DNA of 64,000 nucleotides, taken from positions 868,001-932,000 of the forward strand of contig NZ_CP063814.1 in assembly GCF_015277875.1 (NCBI RefSeq). The letters are read 5' to 3'. The notes under the pieces were generated by a model. The model was not told where the DNA came from and searched no databases. It saw only the letters and a program-made list of their open reading frames with translations. A program made the translations under genes and the position numbers. The stretch comes from Microbacterium luteum. Its GTDB lineage: Bacteria; Actinomycetota; Actinomycetes; Actinomycetales; Microbacteriaceae. This document shows positions 11,243 through 22,485 of this stretch, one piece after another; position 1 is the stretch's first letter, and every line of letters begins with the position of its first letter.

Positions 11243-13702
11243 TCAGGAGCGTCGCGCGCGCAGGCCGAGGGCGGCGAGACCGAGGGAGACGAGGCCGATC
11301 CCCGCTGCGGCCCACACCTGAACCGGCGCACCCGCGACGGCCGCATCGGCACCGGTCGCGGCGAGGTCGTCGACGATGGTCGCCTCGCCCTCTTCGCCGC
11401 ATTCGCCGCGGTGCAGCACGATCGGTTCCCCGTCCGACGACGTGGGCCGGTACTGCAGCTGTGCGACCCACTGCACCGTGCCGGATGTCTCCGACACGAC
11501 CGATGGCGACGTGTACTCGCCGCTGCCCGAGACCGGTACGGGGCTGGTCTCGGTGAGCAGGTCGGTGCAGTCCGGCTCGTCGCCGGTGGCGTGCCGGTAG
11601 GCGAAGAAGACCAGCTCGGCGTCGGCCGCCACGTCGAGGCCGGTGACGGTGGCGACGTCGGTGAACTCCTCACCGGTCGCCGCGCGCGGTGTCGCGCGGG
11701 TGGTGACAGCGGGCCGTTCGACCACGGTGGTCTCCTCTTCGATTCCACACGCCCCCGTCGAGAGCACGCGTTCTTCGCCTCCTTCCGGCTGCCACCGCAG
11801 CTCCTCGACCCAGTAGTACGTCCCCGACGCGTCCGTCGGGACCGCGGGCGAGGTGTGGTCGCCTTCGGCGGTGACGGCGACGGGCTCGGTGACGGCGAGG
11901 AGGGCGTCGTCGGTGCATGCGTTCGCCGGCTCCACGCCCTCGCGGGCGAGGTAGAGGCGGAAGACGAGGGAGGTTGCGCCCGTGGTGGGAACGGGGCCCG
12001 ACACCGTCGCGGTGTCGACGATCGCGGCGCCGAAGCCGGCGGTGGGCTGCGCGCGGGTGACGACGGTCGGCGGGACAGCCGCCCCGGTCTCCTCGGGGAT
12101 GCCGCAGCGTCCGAGGTGAACGAGCGCACCCTCGGCATCGACGGTCGTCTCCTGCCAGTAGTACGTGCCGAAGTCGGGAACGATCGGTGCCGTGAAGGTG
12201 GTCGTGCCCGGCTCGAGGACGTGCTCGGCATCCGATGCCCAGACGAGGTTTTCTTCAGTGCAGGCGTCCTCGGCGGCGACGCCGTCGACGGCGCGGAAGA
12301 CCGCGGTGCTCACCGAGAGCCCGTCACGGGGGACCGGCGCCGCGACGATCACATCGTCGCTCATGGTCTCGCCCACCGTGAGGTCGGACTCCGCCAGAGA
12401 GGACACCGCCGGCACCATCACGGTCTGACTGCGCACCCCGTACTCCTCCTGCCACACGTAGCCCTCCGCCAGACGTTCGCGCACGGGGGCGGATTGGTCC
12501 TCCGCCCGGATGCGCCAGACGGCGGTGTAGAAGCCCGGCGCCGTGAGGGGCTCGGACCCCTCGACGCGATAGGTGATCGTCGGTCCGCCGGAGGGGTCCG
12601 TCGTCAGAGCGAGGGCGGCGACCGGATCGCCGGGAGCGGGATCGCCCGGGTTCGGCTCGACATCGCTGCGGTACAGGTCCGCCGACGCGCTCACCGGCAG
12701 GTAGGCGCCGTCCTCGTCCCGCGGCCAGATACCCGCCCCGACCGAGAACGACACCTCGTCGACGAAGACGCCGTCTGCGACGTAGCGCTCGGCGACCTGT
12801 GTGGTGATCGTCGGTGCGAACTCGATGTCCCGCGGATGCTCGTCCGCTCCTTCGACCTCGATCGGGGACGCACCCGCGGGCCCGGCCGTGTCCTGGCCGC
12901 CCGGGGTCGTGAAGTATCGCACCGCGGCCAGCGGGGCCGCCGGGAAGGCGCCGACACCGCTCACGGTGACGCTTCCCCCCTCGGCCGACGGGACGACGCG
13001 GATCTCATACGTCTCGCCCGCGCGGGCCTTCTCGAGTGTCGTCCCGCCGGACGTGAACTCGGCGCCGGTCAGATCGATACGGCCGGTCCCACCGGCACCG
13101 TCCACCTGTGCGGTGACCGTGCCGAGGAGCACGTCATCGGGGTCGGTGGTGAACACGAGGCGGCCGGATCCCTTGGCGGCACCCGCCGAGAGCGCGGTGG
13201 CCTCGGCGTAGTACGAGGTCGCGAGTTCCTGCACGCGCTTGTTGTGCTCCGGCGCGAGGGCCGAGAAGGTCCAGTTCACTGCGCCGGCGAGACTGTCGCC
13301 GCGGTAGCCGAACGCGTGGAGCGTCTCGTCCCAGTCCGCGATGGCCTTCACCGCCCATCCGACACTCGCCGCCTGCACCGGATCGTCGGTCTGACCGTAG
13401 GTGGTCACGAGGTGGTTGATGGCGGTGAGCTGCTTCGCGCTGAGCCCGGCGGCGTCGCTGCGCACCCCGTGATCGGTCGTGGGACCGGTGGGGGCGGCGA
13501 GGCCGGGCCGGATGCAGTAGGTGTCGACGTCGCCCACGCGCATGGAGCCGTGCCAGCCGTACTGCGACGTGGGCGCCCACGTGCCGAAGCCGGCCCCCGC
13601 TTCGGCCGCTTGCGATGTGGAGGGCGCCAGCCACGACGCGATGACGAAGCCGCCGGAGACGACGGCGATCAGGATCCCGACAAGGAGGAGGGCGCGCTTC
13701 AT
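11243..13702 (-). CDS. Large wall-anchored surface protein with LAATG sorting tail and possible thioester domain
   Basis: An 819-residue secreted protein. Residues 1-33 form a signal peptide (KR, long hydrophobic run, then TSQAAEA). The C-terminus has LAATG (780-784), a hydrophobic segment and a final RARRS. This is the tail expected for a class E sortase (LAXTG). Between lie at least three repeats of about 115 residues, each with a cysteine pair (ACTEE...GRCG, ACTDD...GACG, DCTDL...GECG). Near the N-terminus YCIRPG (Cys63) and VQAA (Gln110) followed by a tryptophan resemble thioester adhesin domains. ATG 13702 was chosen over the ORF extension because the signal peptide starts there. No sortase lies nearby. 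Adhesion or shielding is inference. Confidence 0.75.
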   Translation of the reverse strand: MKRALLLVGILIAVVSGGFVIASWLAPSTSQAAEAGAGFGTWAPTSQYGWHGSMRVGDVDTYCIRPGLAAPTGPTTDHGVRSDAAGLSAKQLTAINHLVTTYGQTDDPVQAASVGWAVKAIADWDETLHAFGYRGDSLAGAVNWTFSALAPEHNKRVQELATSYYAEATALSAGAAKGSGRLVFTTDPDDVLLGTVTAQVDGAGGTGRIDLTGAEFTSGGTTLEKARAGETYEIRVVPSAEGGSVTVSGVGAFPAAPLAAVRYFTTPGGQDTAGPAGASPIEVEGADEHPRDIEFAPTITTQVAERYVADGVFVDEVSFSVGAGIWPRDEDGAYLPVSASADLYRSDVEPNPGDPAPGDPVAALALTTDPSGGPTITYRVEGSEPLTAPGFYTAVWRIRAEDQSAPVRERLAEGYVWQEEYGVRSQTVMVPAVSSLAESDLTVGETMSDDVIVAAPVPRDGLSVSTAVFRAVDGVAAEDACTEENLVWASDAEHVLEPGTTTFTAPIVPDFGTYYWQETTVDAEGALVHLGRCGIPEETGAAVPPTVVTRAQPTAGFGAAIVDTATVSGPVPTTGATSLVFRLYLAREGVEPANACTDDALLAVTEPVAVTAEGDHTSPAVPTDASGTYYWVEELRWQPEGGEERVLSTGACGIEEETTVVERPAVTTRATPRAATGEEFTDVATVTGLDVAADAELVFFAYRHATGDEPDCTDLLTETSPVPVSGSGEYTSPSVVSETSGTVQWVAQLQYRPTSSDGEPIVLHRGECGEEGEATIVDDLAATGADAAVAGAPVQVWAAAGIGLVSLGLAALGLRARRS

Positions 13703-13798
13703 GCTCCGATCGTGCGGGTGCGCCCGTGCCGGAGCGGCGGCGTTCTCCACGCTTGTGGACGGGCCACCGCCGATGGCGTGCTGTGGAGGGGAAGTGGG

Positions 13799-14734
13799 TC
13801 AGGCGCGTGCGGTAAGGGTAACCAGCGATGCCTCGGGGCGGCATCCGAACCGCACCGGCGCGAAGATCGAGTGGCCGATGCCCGCGCTGACGTTGAGGGG
13901 CACGTCGCGGCCGGCGCGTGCCCAGCTGCTGAGGCCGCGTGCCTGATCGAGCGGGATGTCGCAGTTGGCCACGAGCGCCGACGCCGAGCCGGGGATGCGC
14001 ACCTGGCCGCCGTGCGTGTGACCGGCCCACAGGGTGCCTGCGCCGAGATCGACGAACGCGTCCAGCACGTGTCGGTACGGGGCGTGCGTGACGCCGAGGG
14101 TGAGGGCCGCCTCCGACCGGTCGCCGAGGGTCTCGAGCGCCCCCGGCAGCGCATCCAGCCGCTCCCAGCCGCGGTGGGCGTCGCTGACGCCGAAGGCGTC
14201 GAGGCGCAGACCGCCGACGGCGAGGCTGCCGGCGGCGTTGTTGAGGTCCATCCACCCGAGCTCGTCGCGCAGGTAGGAGTCGAGGGCGTCGGTGTCCAGC
14301 GCCACCTCGCGGTGCTTCGTGCGGCTGGGGCCGAGGAAGTACCGGAACGGGTTGCGCGGCGAGGGTGCGCTGACGTCGTTCGATCCGTGCACGAACACCC
14401 CCGGGATGCCCCGAAGCGGATCGAAGGCGCGACGGATGCCGGCGAGGCCCTCGGCGTGGCCGAGGTTGTCGCCGGTGTTGACGACGAGATCGGGTTCGAG
14501 GTCGGCGAGCGTCGCCATCCACTCCTGCTTGCGATGCTGCCACGGCGCCATGTGGGCGTCGGAGACGTGCAGCACCCGCAGTGCGCGGCTTCCGGCGGGC
14601 AGTACCGCGAGCGTGTGGCGACGGACGGTGAACAGGTACCGCTCGATGCCGACGCCCCAGACCGCGGCTCCCGCGCCGACCGCCCCCACTGCCGCGAGGG
14701 CGGTGAGGGCGGTCTGGCAGGCGCGTCGCGCCAC
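13799..14734 (-). CDS. Membrane-anchored metallophosphoesterase (YkuE-like)
   Basis: A 311-residue calcineurin-type phosphoesterase with an N-terminal hydrophobic anchor (residues 7-28). Metal-binding motifs in order are HVSDAH, NTGDN, GSND (in place of the usual GNHD/E), THAP and GHTHGGQVR. The GSND variant still offers an Asn ligand. The GTG start at 14734 overlaps the stop of the upstream penicillin-binding protein gene by one base (TAGTG), so the two are translationally coupled. That suggests work on the wall or its lipid precursors, but the substrate is unknown. Confidence 0.85.
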   Translation of the reverse strand: MARRACQTALTALAAVGAVGAGAAVWGVGIERYLFTVRRHTLAVLPAGSRALRVLHVSDAHMAPWQHRKQEWMATLADLEPDLVVNTGDNLGHAEGLAGIRRAFDPLRGIPGVFVHGSNDVSAPSPRNPFRYFLGPSRTKHREVALDTDALDSYLRDELGWMDLNNAAGSLAVGGLRLDAFGVSDAHRGWERLDALPGALETLGDRSEAALTLGVTHAPYRHVLDAFVDLGAGTLWAGHTHGGQVRIPGSASALVANCDIPLDQARGLSSWARAGRDVPLNVSAGIGHSIFAPVRFGCRPEASLVTLTARA

Positions 14735-17466
14735 TAGCAGGACTCGGCGCGGTAGTTCACCGAGATGGTGTCGCTGCGGTTGACGAGCTCACCGGCCCCG
14801 GGGCTGGTGCCGGTCACCTGCGTCTCGCCGTTGCCATTGTCGCCGTCGTTTCCGCCGCCGTTGTCGTCATCATCGTCACCGCTTCCGGTGGCCTCGCAAC
14901 TGCCCGGCTGCACACTGCCGAAGCCTGCCGACCGCAGCGAGCTGACCGCATCCTGCAGCGATTGACCCGACACATCCGGAACCGTCACACCTTGACCGTT
15001 GGACGGGCGGATGGTCACGTTCGTGCCACCGGCCACGCGGCCGGCGCCGGGGCTCTGCTCGGCGATCGTGCCTGCGGCTTCGCTCGAGTCGACCTCTTCG
15101 CCGACGGTCACGCTGAAGCCCGCCTCCTGAAGGGTGGCTGTCGCCTGATCGACCGACATGCCCACGACGTTCGGCAGGTCGGTGTAGACCGTGCGCAGCA
15201 GGTTCTGGTCGGGAGCGGGGAACTCGCCGCCGCCGTACTTCGCGTTCGCGGCCGTCTGCACGCCCTTGCCCAGGGCGTAGCGGTAGTACGCGACGCCATA
15301 GTCGAAGACGTCTTCGAATCCCTCGATGTTGCCGACCCAGGCGGCGGTTGCGACCTTCGTGCTCGACTCGACCAGCCACGTCTGCGAGGTCTCGTGCGTT
15401 CCGGTCTTGCCGATCACGGGAATACCGTCGTACGGGTTTCCCTGCGCTCCCGTGCCGCCGTTCATCACGCCCTGAAGAGCGTAGGCGGCGGTCGCTGCGA
15501 CCGACTCCTCCAGCACGCGCTCACACGACCGCTCCGGGACGGCGAGCTCGTTGCCGTCGGAATCGGTCACCCGATCGATCGCCTGCGGCTCGCAATAGAC
15601 ACCACCATTGGCGACTGTTGCATATGCGCCGGCGACCGAAATCGGTGAGACGTTGAGATCACCAAGAACCGAGAAGGCACCCATGTTGTCGGCCTCCGCC
15701 GGCTGGCCGGTCTTCGCGTTGACCACGCCCATCTTGGTTGCGTCCGCCTGAATGTCGCACAGGTCGAGTTGCTCTGCCATTGCGAGGAAGCCGGAGTTGA
15801 GTGACGCGGCGGTGAACTGCATGGGGGTTCCCACGCGACCCGGGTCCCTAGCGAAGTTGTTGATCGCCTCGGCGCTGTTGTCGATCCACCAGCCACCGTC
15901 GACGCAGCTGTTCTGCAGACGCGTGACTTCGTGCACTCGGCCGTTGAGAACCTCATTCAGAGAGTTCCCGTTTTCGAGCCAGTCGATCAAGGTGAACAGC
16001 TTGTACGTCGAACCCGCAGAGAAGCCGTTGGACGAGCCAAAAGTCGAGTCGCCGGCGTAGACCAGAGACGTCTTCGTCGGGTCGCCGACGTCGTCGGCCC
16101 GCTCGCTGAACGTCTTGTTCTGTGCGATCGAGAGGATGCGGCCGGTCTCGGCCTCGATGCTCACGGTGGTCGATCCGAGCTGCATGCCGTCGATCGACTG
16201 CGGCACGGTCTCGTTCATGGTCTGCTCGGCGGCGAGCTGCAGGTCGATGTCGAGCGTGGTGTAGATGTTCAGGCCACCCCGGCGCAGGGCGGCGTCGCGC
16301 TCATCCTGCGTCTCGCCGAAGGCGGGATCCTTCGCGATGACGTCCTGCACGTACTTGCAGAAGAACGCCGACCCGCCGGCCTCGGCACAGCCGGAGGACG
16401 GCACGGTGATGTTCGGCTCGATGGGCGACTTGGCCGCCTCGACGTACTGCTCCTGCGTGATCTTGCCGTCGTCGAGCATGCGGCTGAGCACGTAGAGCTG
16501 ACGTCCCTTGGTGAGGGTGTAGCCGTCGGCGGCTGCGAGGTACTCCTCTTCGGTGATCGTGCCGTCGGCCAGGAGCGTGTCGAGGGCGGTGATCGTGCCG
16601 TCGCCCTCGTTGACCTCGCCGTCGGGCGCGGTGTTCAGTGGCGCGCCCTCGCTGTTGGTGGTCGAGCCGCCGGGCTGGTCGATGCGGTACGTGTTCGGGT
16701 TCTGAACGATGCCCGCGAGCGTCGCGGCCTGGGCGACGCTGAGATCGGACGAACTGACATTGAAGTAGTACCGCGCGGCGGCCTCGATGCCGTAGTTGGT
16801 GCCGCCGAAGTTGGCGATGTTCAGGTAACCGAGCAGGATGTCGTTCTTCGAGTACTTCTGCTCCAGCGCGATGGCGTAGCGCATCTCCTGCAGCTTGCGC
16901 TGGTAGCCCTCGACGCCGGCTGCGGTGGTCGCCTCGGTCCAGCAGGCGAGCTTGGCGGCGGCCTCTTCTTCGGCCGTCTCGCCCTCGGCGTTGCTCTCGC
17001 ACTGCTGGATGAGGATGTTCTTGACGTACTGCTGGCTGATCGAGGAGCCACCCTGCGTCTCGCCGCCCTGCGCATTGCTGAGGAGAGCGCGCGTGGTGCC
17101 GATGAGGTCGACGCCGCCGTGCTGGTAGTAGCGCGGGTCTTCGCTGGAGAGGATCGCGTCGTACATGACCGGGGCGACCTCGTCGTACGTCACCGGCTCG
17201 CGGTTCTGGTCGTAGAACTGCGTCAACTCGACGTAGTCCCCGTCGGAGTTCTTGTAGTAGATGGTGGAGGGAAGCATGAGCTTCTCGATCTCCAGCACGC
17301 TCGGCAGCTTGTCGAACATCGTGATGGCGCTCGACGCCGCGGCACCGGTCACGGCGATGGCGGGCGTGACCGTGGCGGTGATGAGAACACCGGCGACCGC
17401 GCTCAGGCCGACGAGTCCCAGGATCCCCCCGAGCGCACCGCTAGCCGTCCGATTCTTCTGAGGCAT
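14734..17466 (-). CDS. Bifunctional class A penicillin-binding protein with PASTA domains
   Basis: A 910-residue peptidoglycan synthase. An N-terminal membrane anchor (about 10-45) is followed by a GT51 glycosyltransferase domain with the catalytic glutamate in SSEDPRYYQHGG (Glu109). The transpeptidase domain has STYK (Ser486), SLN and KTGT (Lys687). Two PASTA repeats (PNVVGMSVDQA and VPDVSGQSLQDA) follow and bind muropeptides or beta-lactams. The C-terminus has an unusual Asp/Gly/Asn-rich linker. ATG 17466 has no Shine-Dalgarno site; TACGAT on the minus strand ends 7 nt before it, so translation is probably leaderless. Coupled to the downstream metallophosphoesterase gene. Counterpart of mycobacterial PonA. 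Confidence 0.95.
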   Translation of the reverse strand: MPQKNRTASGALGGILGLVGLSAVAGVLITATVTPAIAVTGAAASSAITMFDKLPSVLEIEKLMLPSTIYYKNSDGDYVELTQFYDQNREPVTYDEVAPVMYDAILSSEDPRYYQHGGVDLIGTTRALLSNAQGGETQGGSSISQQYVKNILIQQCESNAEGETAEEEAAAKLACWTEATTAAGVEGYQRKLQEMRYAIALEQKYSKNDILLGYLNIANFGGTNYGIEAAARYYFNVSSSDLSVAQAATLAGIVQNPNTYRIDQPGGSTTNSEGAPLNTAPDGEVNEGDGTITALDTLLADGTITEEEYLAAADGYTLTKGRQLYVLSRMLDDGKITQEQYVEAAKSPIEPNITVPSSGCAEAGGSAFFCKYVQDVIAKDPAFGETQDERDAALRRGGLNIYTTLDIDLQLAAEQTMNETVPQSIDGMQLGSTTVSIEAETGRILSIAQNKTFSERADDVGDPTKTSLVYAGDSTFGSSNGFSAGSTYKLFTLIDWLENGNSLNEVLNGRVHEVTRLQNSCVDGGWWIDNSAEAINNFARDPGRVGTPMQFTAASLNSGFLAMAEQLDLCDIQADATKMGVVNAKTGQPAEADNMGAFSVLGDLNVSPISVAGAYATVANGGVYCEPQAIDRVTDSDGNELAVPERSCERVLEESVAATAAYALQGVMNGGTGAQGNPYDGIPVIGKTGTHETSQTWLVESSTKVATAAWVGNIEGFEDVFDYGVAYYRYALGKGVQTAANAKYGGGEFPAPDQNLLRTVYTDLPNVVGMSVDQATATLQEAGFSVTVGEEVDSSEAAGTIAEQSPGAGRVAGGTNVTIRPSNGQGVTVPDVSGQSLQDAVSSLRSAGFGSVQPGSCEATGSGDDDDDNGGGNDGDNGNGETQVTGTSPGAGELVNRSDTISVNYRAESC

Positions 17467-17552
17467 AGGCTTGATCGTAGGGGAGGTAGCTGGGGAACCC
17501 CTTGACGACCGGCGCCGATCCGCCAAACGCACCGAACCCCCGAGGAGCCTCG

Positions 17553-17780
17553 ATGACGACGTGGGAGTACATGACCACGCCCCTGCTGATCCACAACACC
17601 GCCGCCATCTTGAACAACTGGGGCAAGCAGGGCTGGGAGCTCGTGCAGGTCGTCCCCGGTCCCGAGGGCGGTCTGGTCGGCTACTTCAAGCGTCCCTCCG
17701 GCGGCGACGGCGCAGCGAACACGGCGGGGCTGGATGCGGCCGCGCAGGCCGCGCGCCAGTTCGACGGAGGTGCGGCATGA
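17553..17780 (+). CDS. DUF4177-like small protein
   Basis: A 75-residue protein. The first 48 residues (from MTTWEYMTTPLL to GYFKRP) resemble the short DUF4177 fold, with the typical WEY start and GWELVQV core. The tail is an Ala/Gly-rich disordered segment. ATG 17553 has AGGAG 5 nt upstream, which decides it over an in-frame ATG at 17502. Its stop overlaps the next gene (ATGA). Function unknown; in actinobacteria such proteins sit before ridA. Confidence 0.8.
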   Translation: MTTWEYMTTPLLIHNTAAILNNWGKQGWELVQVVPGPEGGLVGYFKRPSGGDGAANTAGLDAAAQAARQFDGGAA

Positions 17781-18244
17781 GTGTCTCGGAGCGTCTCGCG
17801 GACCTGGGGATCGAGCTCCCGCAGGTGGTGCCGCCCGTCGCCGCATATGTGCCGGCGAAGGTGCACGGCGACCTCGTCTACACCGCAGGCCAGCTCCCCA
17901 TCGTCGGGGGCGCACTGCCCGCGACCGGCAAGGTCGGTGACGGCGAGGGCCTCGTCTCCGCCGCCGATGCCCAGGTCTACGCGCGTCAGTGCGCGCTGAA
18001 CGCCGTCGCGGCCGCAGCGGCTGCGGCAGGAGACGTCGACCGGCTGAGCGGCGTGCTGAAGGTGGTCGGCTTCGTCTCGTCCGTTCCCGATTTCACCGGC
18101 CAGCCCGGCGTCATCAACGGTGCGAGCGACGTGCTCGGGGAGATCTTCGGCGAGTCGGGCCGCCACGCCCGGTCGGCCGTCGGCGTGCCGGTTCTGCCGC
18201 TGGACAGCCCGGTCGAGGTCGAGGTCGTCTTCACCCTCGCCTGA
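17777..18244 (+). CDS. RidA family protein
   Basis: A 155-residue protein of the RidA/YjgF family, in the longer subgroup seen in actinobacteria. RidA enzymes hydrolyse reactive enamine/imine intermediates released by PLP enzymes. The recognisable core includes VYTAGQLPIVGG near the N-terminus and the terminal VEVEVVFTLA strand. The arginine that binds the carboxylate in classical RidA is not clearly conserved here, so activity is uncertain. The ATG overlaps the preceding stop by 4 nt (ATGA), showing co-translation. Confidence 0.85.
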   Translation: MSVSERLADLGIELPQVVPPVAAYVPAKVHGDLVYTAGQLPIVGGALPATGKVGDGEGLVSAADAQVYARQCALNAVAAAAAAAGDVDRLSGVLKVVGFVSSVPDFTGQPGVINGASDVLGEIFGESGRHARSAVGVPVLPLDSPVEVEVVFTLA

Positions 18245-18250
18245 GGCCCG

Positions 18251-18431
18251 CGTTTCGTCTCGTCGCTGCGCTCCTCGCTCAACGACCGGGGCGCTCGCAG
18301 TCGCCTTTTCCGGTCGTTGAGCGAGCGGAGCGAACGAGACGTCCCCTCCACTGACGGTCGTTGAGCGAGCGGAGCGAGACGAAACGTCGCCTCCACGGAC
18401 GGTCATTGAGCGGGTGGAGCGAGACGAAACG
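18251..18431. repeat. Cluster of four GGTCGTTGAGCGAGCGGAGCGAGACGAAACG-type repeats
   Basis: Four copies of a ~31-bp unit lie in the gap between convergent ridA and the glycosylase gene. One is inverted (18251-18287) and three are direct (18312-18341, 18356-18386, 18401-18431). The core is GGTCGTTGAGCGAGCGGAG, followed by CGAGACGAAACG. The inverted and direct copies can pair into a long hairpin. Copies 2 and 4 carry small changes. Related units are dispersed in intergenic regions of many Microbacteriaceae; mobility or transcription termination is not resolved. Confidence 0.85.
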
Positions 18432-18441
18432 CGGCCGCCCG

Positions 18442-19017
18442 TCACTCCCGGCCGATGGCGTCACGCACGAGAAGGCGCAGCTGCGGAACCTTCTCCTCGA
18501 CGAACCACGGGTTCCGCGTGCGCCAGCCGCGCGCGAGGGGCGATGGATGCACGATGGGGTACATCGGCAGGAACGTCTCCGCTGCGCGCACGTTGGCGGT
18601 CACATCCGATGACCCGAGATAGCGGCGCTGCGCGTAGCCGCCGATGACGATGCGCAGGCGCACGTCGGCGAACCGCTCGAGGAACATCGGGTGCCAGCGG
18701 TCGGCGAAGTCTCGGCGCGGCGGCTTGTCGCCGCTGGTCCCCTTGCCCGGGAAGTAGGCGTCCATCGGCAGCACCGCGACGAGGTCGGGGTTCCAGAATT
18801 CCTCGTCGGTCACTCCCATCCAGCTGCGCAGGAGGCGTCCGCTGGGGTCGTCGAAGGCGATGCCGGACGCCTGGGCGAGTCGCCCCGGCGCCTGGCTGAG
18901 GATGAGCACGCGCGCCCGCTCGGTGCCGACGATCAGCGGGTCCCATCCGCGCTCGCGCGCCCAGGCGTTGGAGGGATGCTCCGCGACGCGGGCGCGCAAC
19001 GCGTCGAGAGAGCTCAT
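18442..19017 (-). CDS. Uracil-DNA glycosylase family protein
   Basis: A 191-residue protein of the uracil-DNA glycosylase superfamily. Motif A is LILSQAPGRLAQASGIAFDDPSG near residue 40 and the C-terminal motif is HPSPLARGWRTRNPW, as in the YqfB/TUDG-like branch. The first motif has the GQAPG-like loop with Ser in place of Gly, so base excision activity is likely but not certain. ATG 19017 is 6 nt after a weak -10-like CAGACT on the minus strand. It faces ridA across the repeat cluster and lies 35 nt past acs. Confidence 0.8.
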   Translation of the reverse strand: MSSLDALRARVAEHPSNAWARERGWDPLIVGTERARVLILSQAPGRLAQASGIAFDDPSGRLLRSWMGVTDEEFWNPDLVAVLPMDAYFPGKGTSGDKPPRRDFADRWHPMFLERFADVRLRIVIGGYAQRRYLGSSDVTANVRAAETFLPMYPIVHPSPLARGWRTRNPWFVEEKVPQLRLLVRDAIGRE

Positions 19018-19052
19018 CGGCCCAGTCTGCCGGGCGGAGCGCGCGGGTGTCG

Positions 19053-21026
<1,974 letters not shown>

Positions 21027-21123
21027 CGGGGCTCCTTCGCATCGGTGCGGGCGGCGCATGCGGCCGTCCGAGTCGCAGCAAATCTAGCCAGCGGGGCCGC
21101 GTCGGACCACCCCCGAGAGGAGG

Positions 21124-21171
21124 TATCGAGAACGCGCGCAGGAGATATCGAGAACATCACCGATATATCGG
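21124..21171. promoter_or_regulatory. TATCGAGAAC direct repeats and CCGATATATCGG palindrome upstream of acs and 6C RNA
   Basis: TATCGAGAAC occurs at 21124-21133 and 21146-21155, exactly 22 nt apart (about two helical turns). A perfect 12-bp palindrome CCGATATATCGG follows at 21160-21171. The cluster lies about 100 nt upstream of acs and about 20 nt before the -35 region of the 6C RNA. Phasing suggests a regulator site; the protein is unknown. Confidence 0.55.
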
Positions 21172-21226
21172 AAGGAAAGCGCTCAGAAGGCACTTTCCGC
21201 CCCGTCGGGCCACGTACACTCGTCTC

Positions 21227-21331
21227 GGCCGAACATCGATTCTGGCATCGCGACCCCCGACACCCCCCAACTCCGGGCGGTCGCACACGGCGGCATCCCA
21301 TTCCCCCCATGGGATGCCGCCTTCTCTCTTT
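21227..21331 (+). ncRNA. 6C RNA (B11-like small RNA)
   Basis: Two hairpins, each with a C-rich loop. The first pairs GCGACC with GGTCGC and CCCG with CGGG around ACACCCCCCAACTC. The second has a perfect 13-bp stem GGCGGCATCCCAT/ATGGGATGCCGCC (21289-21301, 21309-21321) around TCCCCCC and ends in TTCTCTCTTT, forming the terminator. This is the defining 6C architecture of actinobacteria. A -10-like TACACT (21215-21220) sets the approximate 5' end. In mycobacteria the homologue B11 also sits beside the Tad-like Rv3654c-Rv3660c locus, as here. Boundaries are approximate. The family pairs through its C-loops with G-rich ribosome-binding sites. Confidence 0.88.
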
Positions 21332-21429
21332 CCGGGACTCCTCCTCCACATCCCGCTACCCGCGCTCGGGCATCCACCGCAGCGTCGCCGGAGCCGTTCC
21401 GCTGCTCAGGGTCTCTCTACCGTCGGGGC

Positions 21430-22485
21430 ATGGCCGCTCCTTTCGTCGTCGCTCGTCGAGGCGAGCCGCGCCCTGTTTCGGTGGAGACTCCGGGTGCCTC
21501 TGTCGCCGTCGCGGCGACGCCTCCGGTCGTGCGCGCCGAGGCGACCTCGCCCGAGGTGATGCGCCCGTTCGACCGTGTGCTCGAGGACCCGAGTGTGACC
21601 GACCTCTTCGTCAGTGCCGCGCGCGGCCTGCACGTCGACCGTGGCGGCGGCGCGCGCCCCGAACCGGGCTGGCGCCTGACCGAGGAAGAGGTGCGCAATC
21701 TCGCGATCGCGCTGATCGGAGCGGGGGACCGGCACATCGATGACGCCCACCCGTGCATCGACGTGCGGCTCGCCGAGGGCATCCGGGTTCATGCGGTGCT
21801 TCCGCCGATCGCCCTCGCCGGAACCGAGATCTCGATCCGGATCCCGCGCGTGGCTCGTCCGGGGCTCGACGAGCTCGAGCGCTCGGGCATGTTCGACGCG
21901 CCCGTTCGCGCCTGGCTGGAGAAGATCGTGGGCGAGCGCCGGAACATCCTCGTCACCGGGGCTGCGGGTGCGGGCAAGACGACGCTGCTCGCCGCGCTGC
22001 TGTCGGCGGCCGCGCACACGGAGCGCATCGTCACGGTCGAGGACGTTGCCGAGCTGAGAGTGGGGCATCCGCATCACGTGCGCCTGGAGGCGCGGCAGGC
22101 GAATCTCGAGGGTGCCGGGGCGATCGACCTTGCGCGGCTCGTGCGCGAGGCGCTGCGCATGCGCCCGGATCGTCTCGCGGTCGGCGAGGTGCGCGGTGCG
22201 GAACTGCGGGATCTGCTGGGGGCGCTGAACACCGGCCACGACGGCGGCGCGGGCACGGTGCACGCGAACGGCATCGCCGAGGTCGCCGCCCGACTCGAGG
22301 CCCTCGGCGCGCTCGCCGGCTGGGACGATCGCACTCTCGCTCGACAGACCGTCAGCGCGGTCCATCTCGTGATCCACGTCGCCCGATCCGGCGACGGCGC
22401 CCGGCGCATCGCGGCCGTCGGCCGGCCGACCCTCGAGGAGTCGGGTCGTCTTCGCGTGGAGGAACTGACGTGGCCGCCCGCCTGA
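21430..22485 (+). CDS. tadA: TadA/VirB11-type secretion ATPase
   Basis: A 351-residue ATPase that powers assembly of Flp-type (Tad) pili. Walker A is GAAGAGKTT (Lys183), followed by the VEDVAEL Walker B-like region and the HANG/GTVHANG box typical of type II/IV secretion ATPases. It is shorter than proteobacterial TadA and resembles Rv3659c. ATG 21430 lacks a Shine-Dalgarno site; TACCGT ends 6 nt before it, suggesting a leaderless mRNA starting about 100 nt past the 6C terminator. The next gene overlaps its end. The usual ssd/tadZ-like gene is not found upstream. Confidence 0.92.
   Translation: MAAPFVVARRGEPRPVSVETPGASVAVAATPPVVRAEATSPEVMRPFDRVLEDPSVTDLFVSAARGLHVDRGGGARPEPGWRLTEEEVRNLAIALIGAGDRHIDDAHPCIDVRLAEGIRVHAVLPPIALAGTEISIRIPRVARPGLDELERSGMFDAPVRAWLEKIVGERRNILVTGAAGAGKTTLLAALLSAAAHTERIVTVEDVAELRVGHPHHVRLEARQANLEGAGAIDLARLVREALRMRPDRLAVGEVRGAELRDLLGALNTGHDGGAGTVHANGIAEVAARLEALGALAGWDDRTLARQTVSAVHLVIHVARSGDGARRIAAVGRPTLEESGRLRVEELTWPPA

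Noticed and set aside
18251..18431. CRISPR array
   Set aside because: The copies are few, of both orientations and unevenly spaced, spacers are too variable in length, and no cas genes are present.
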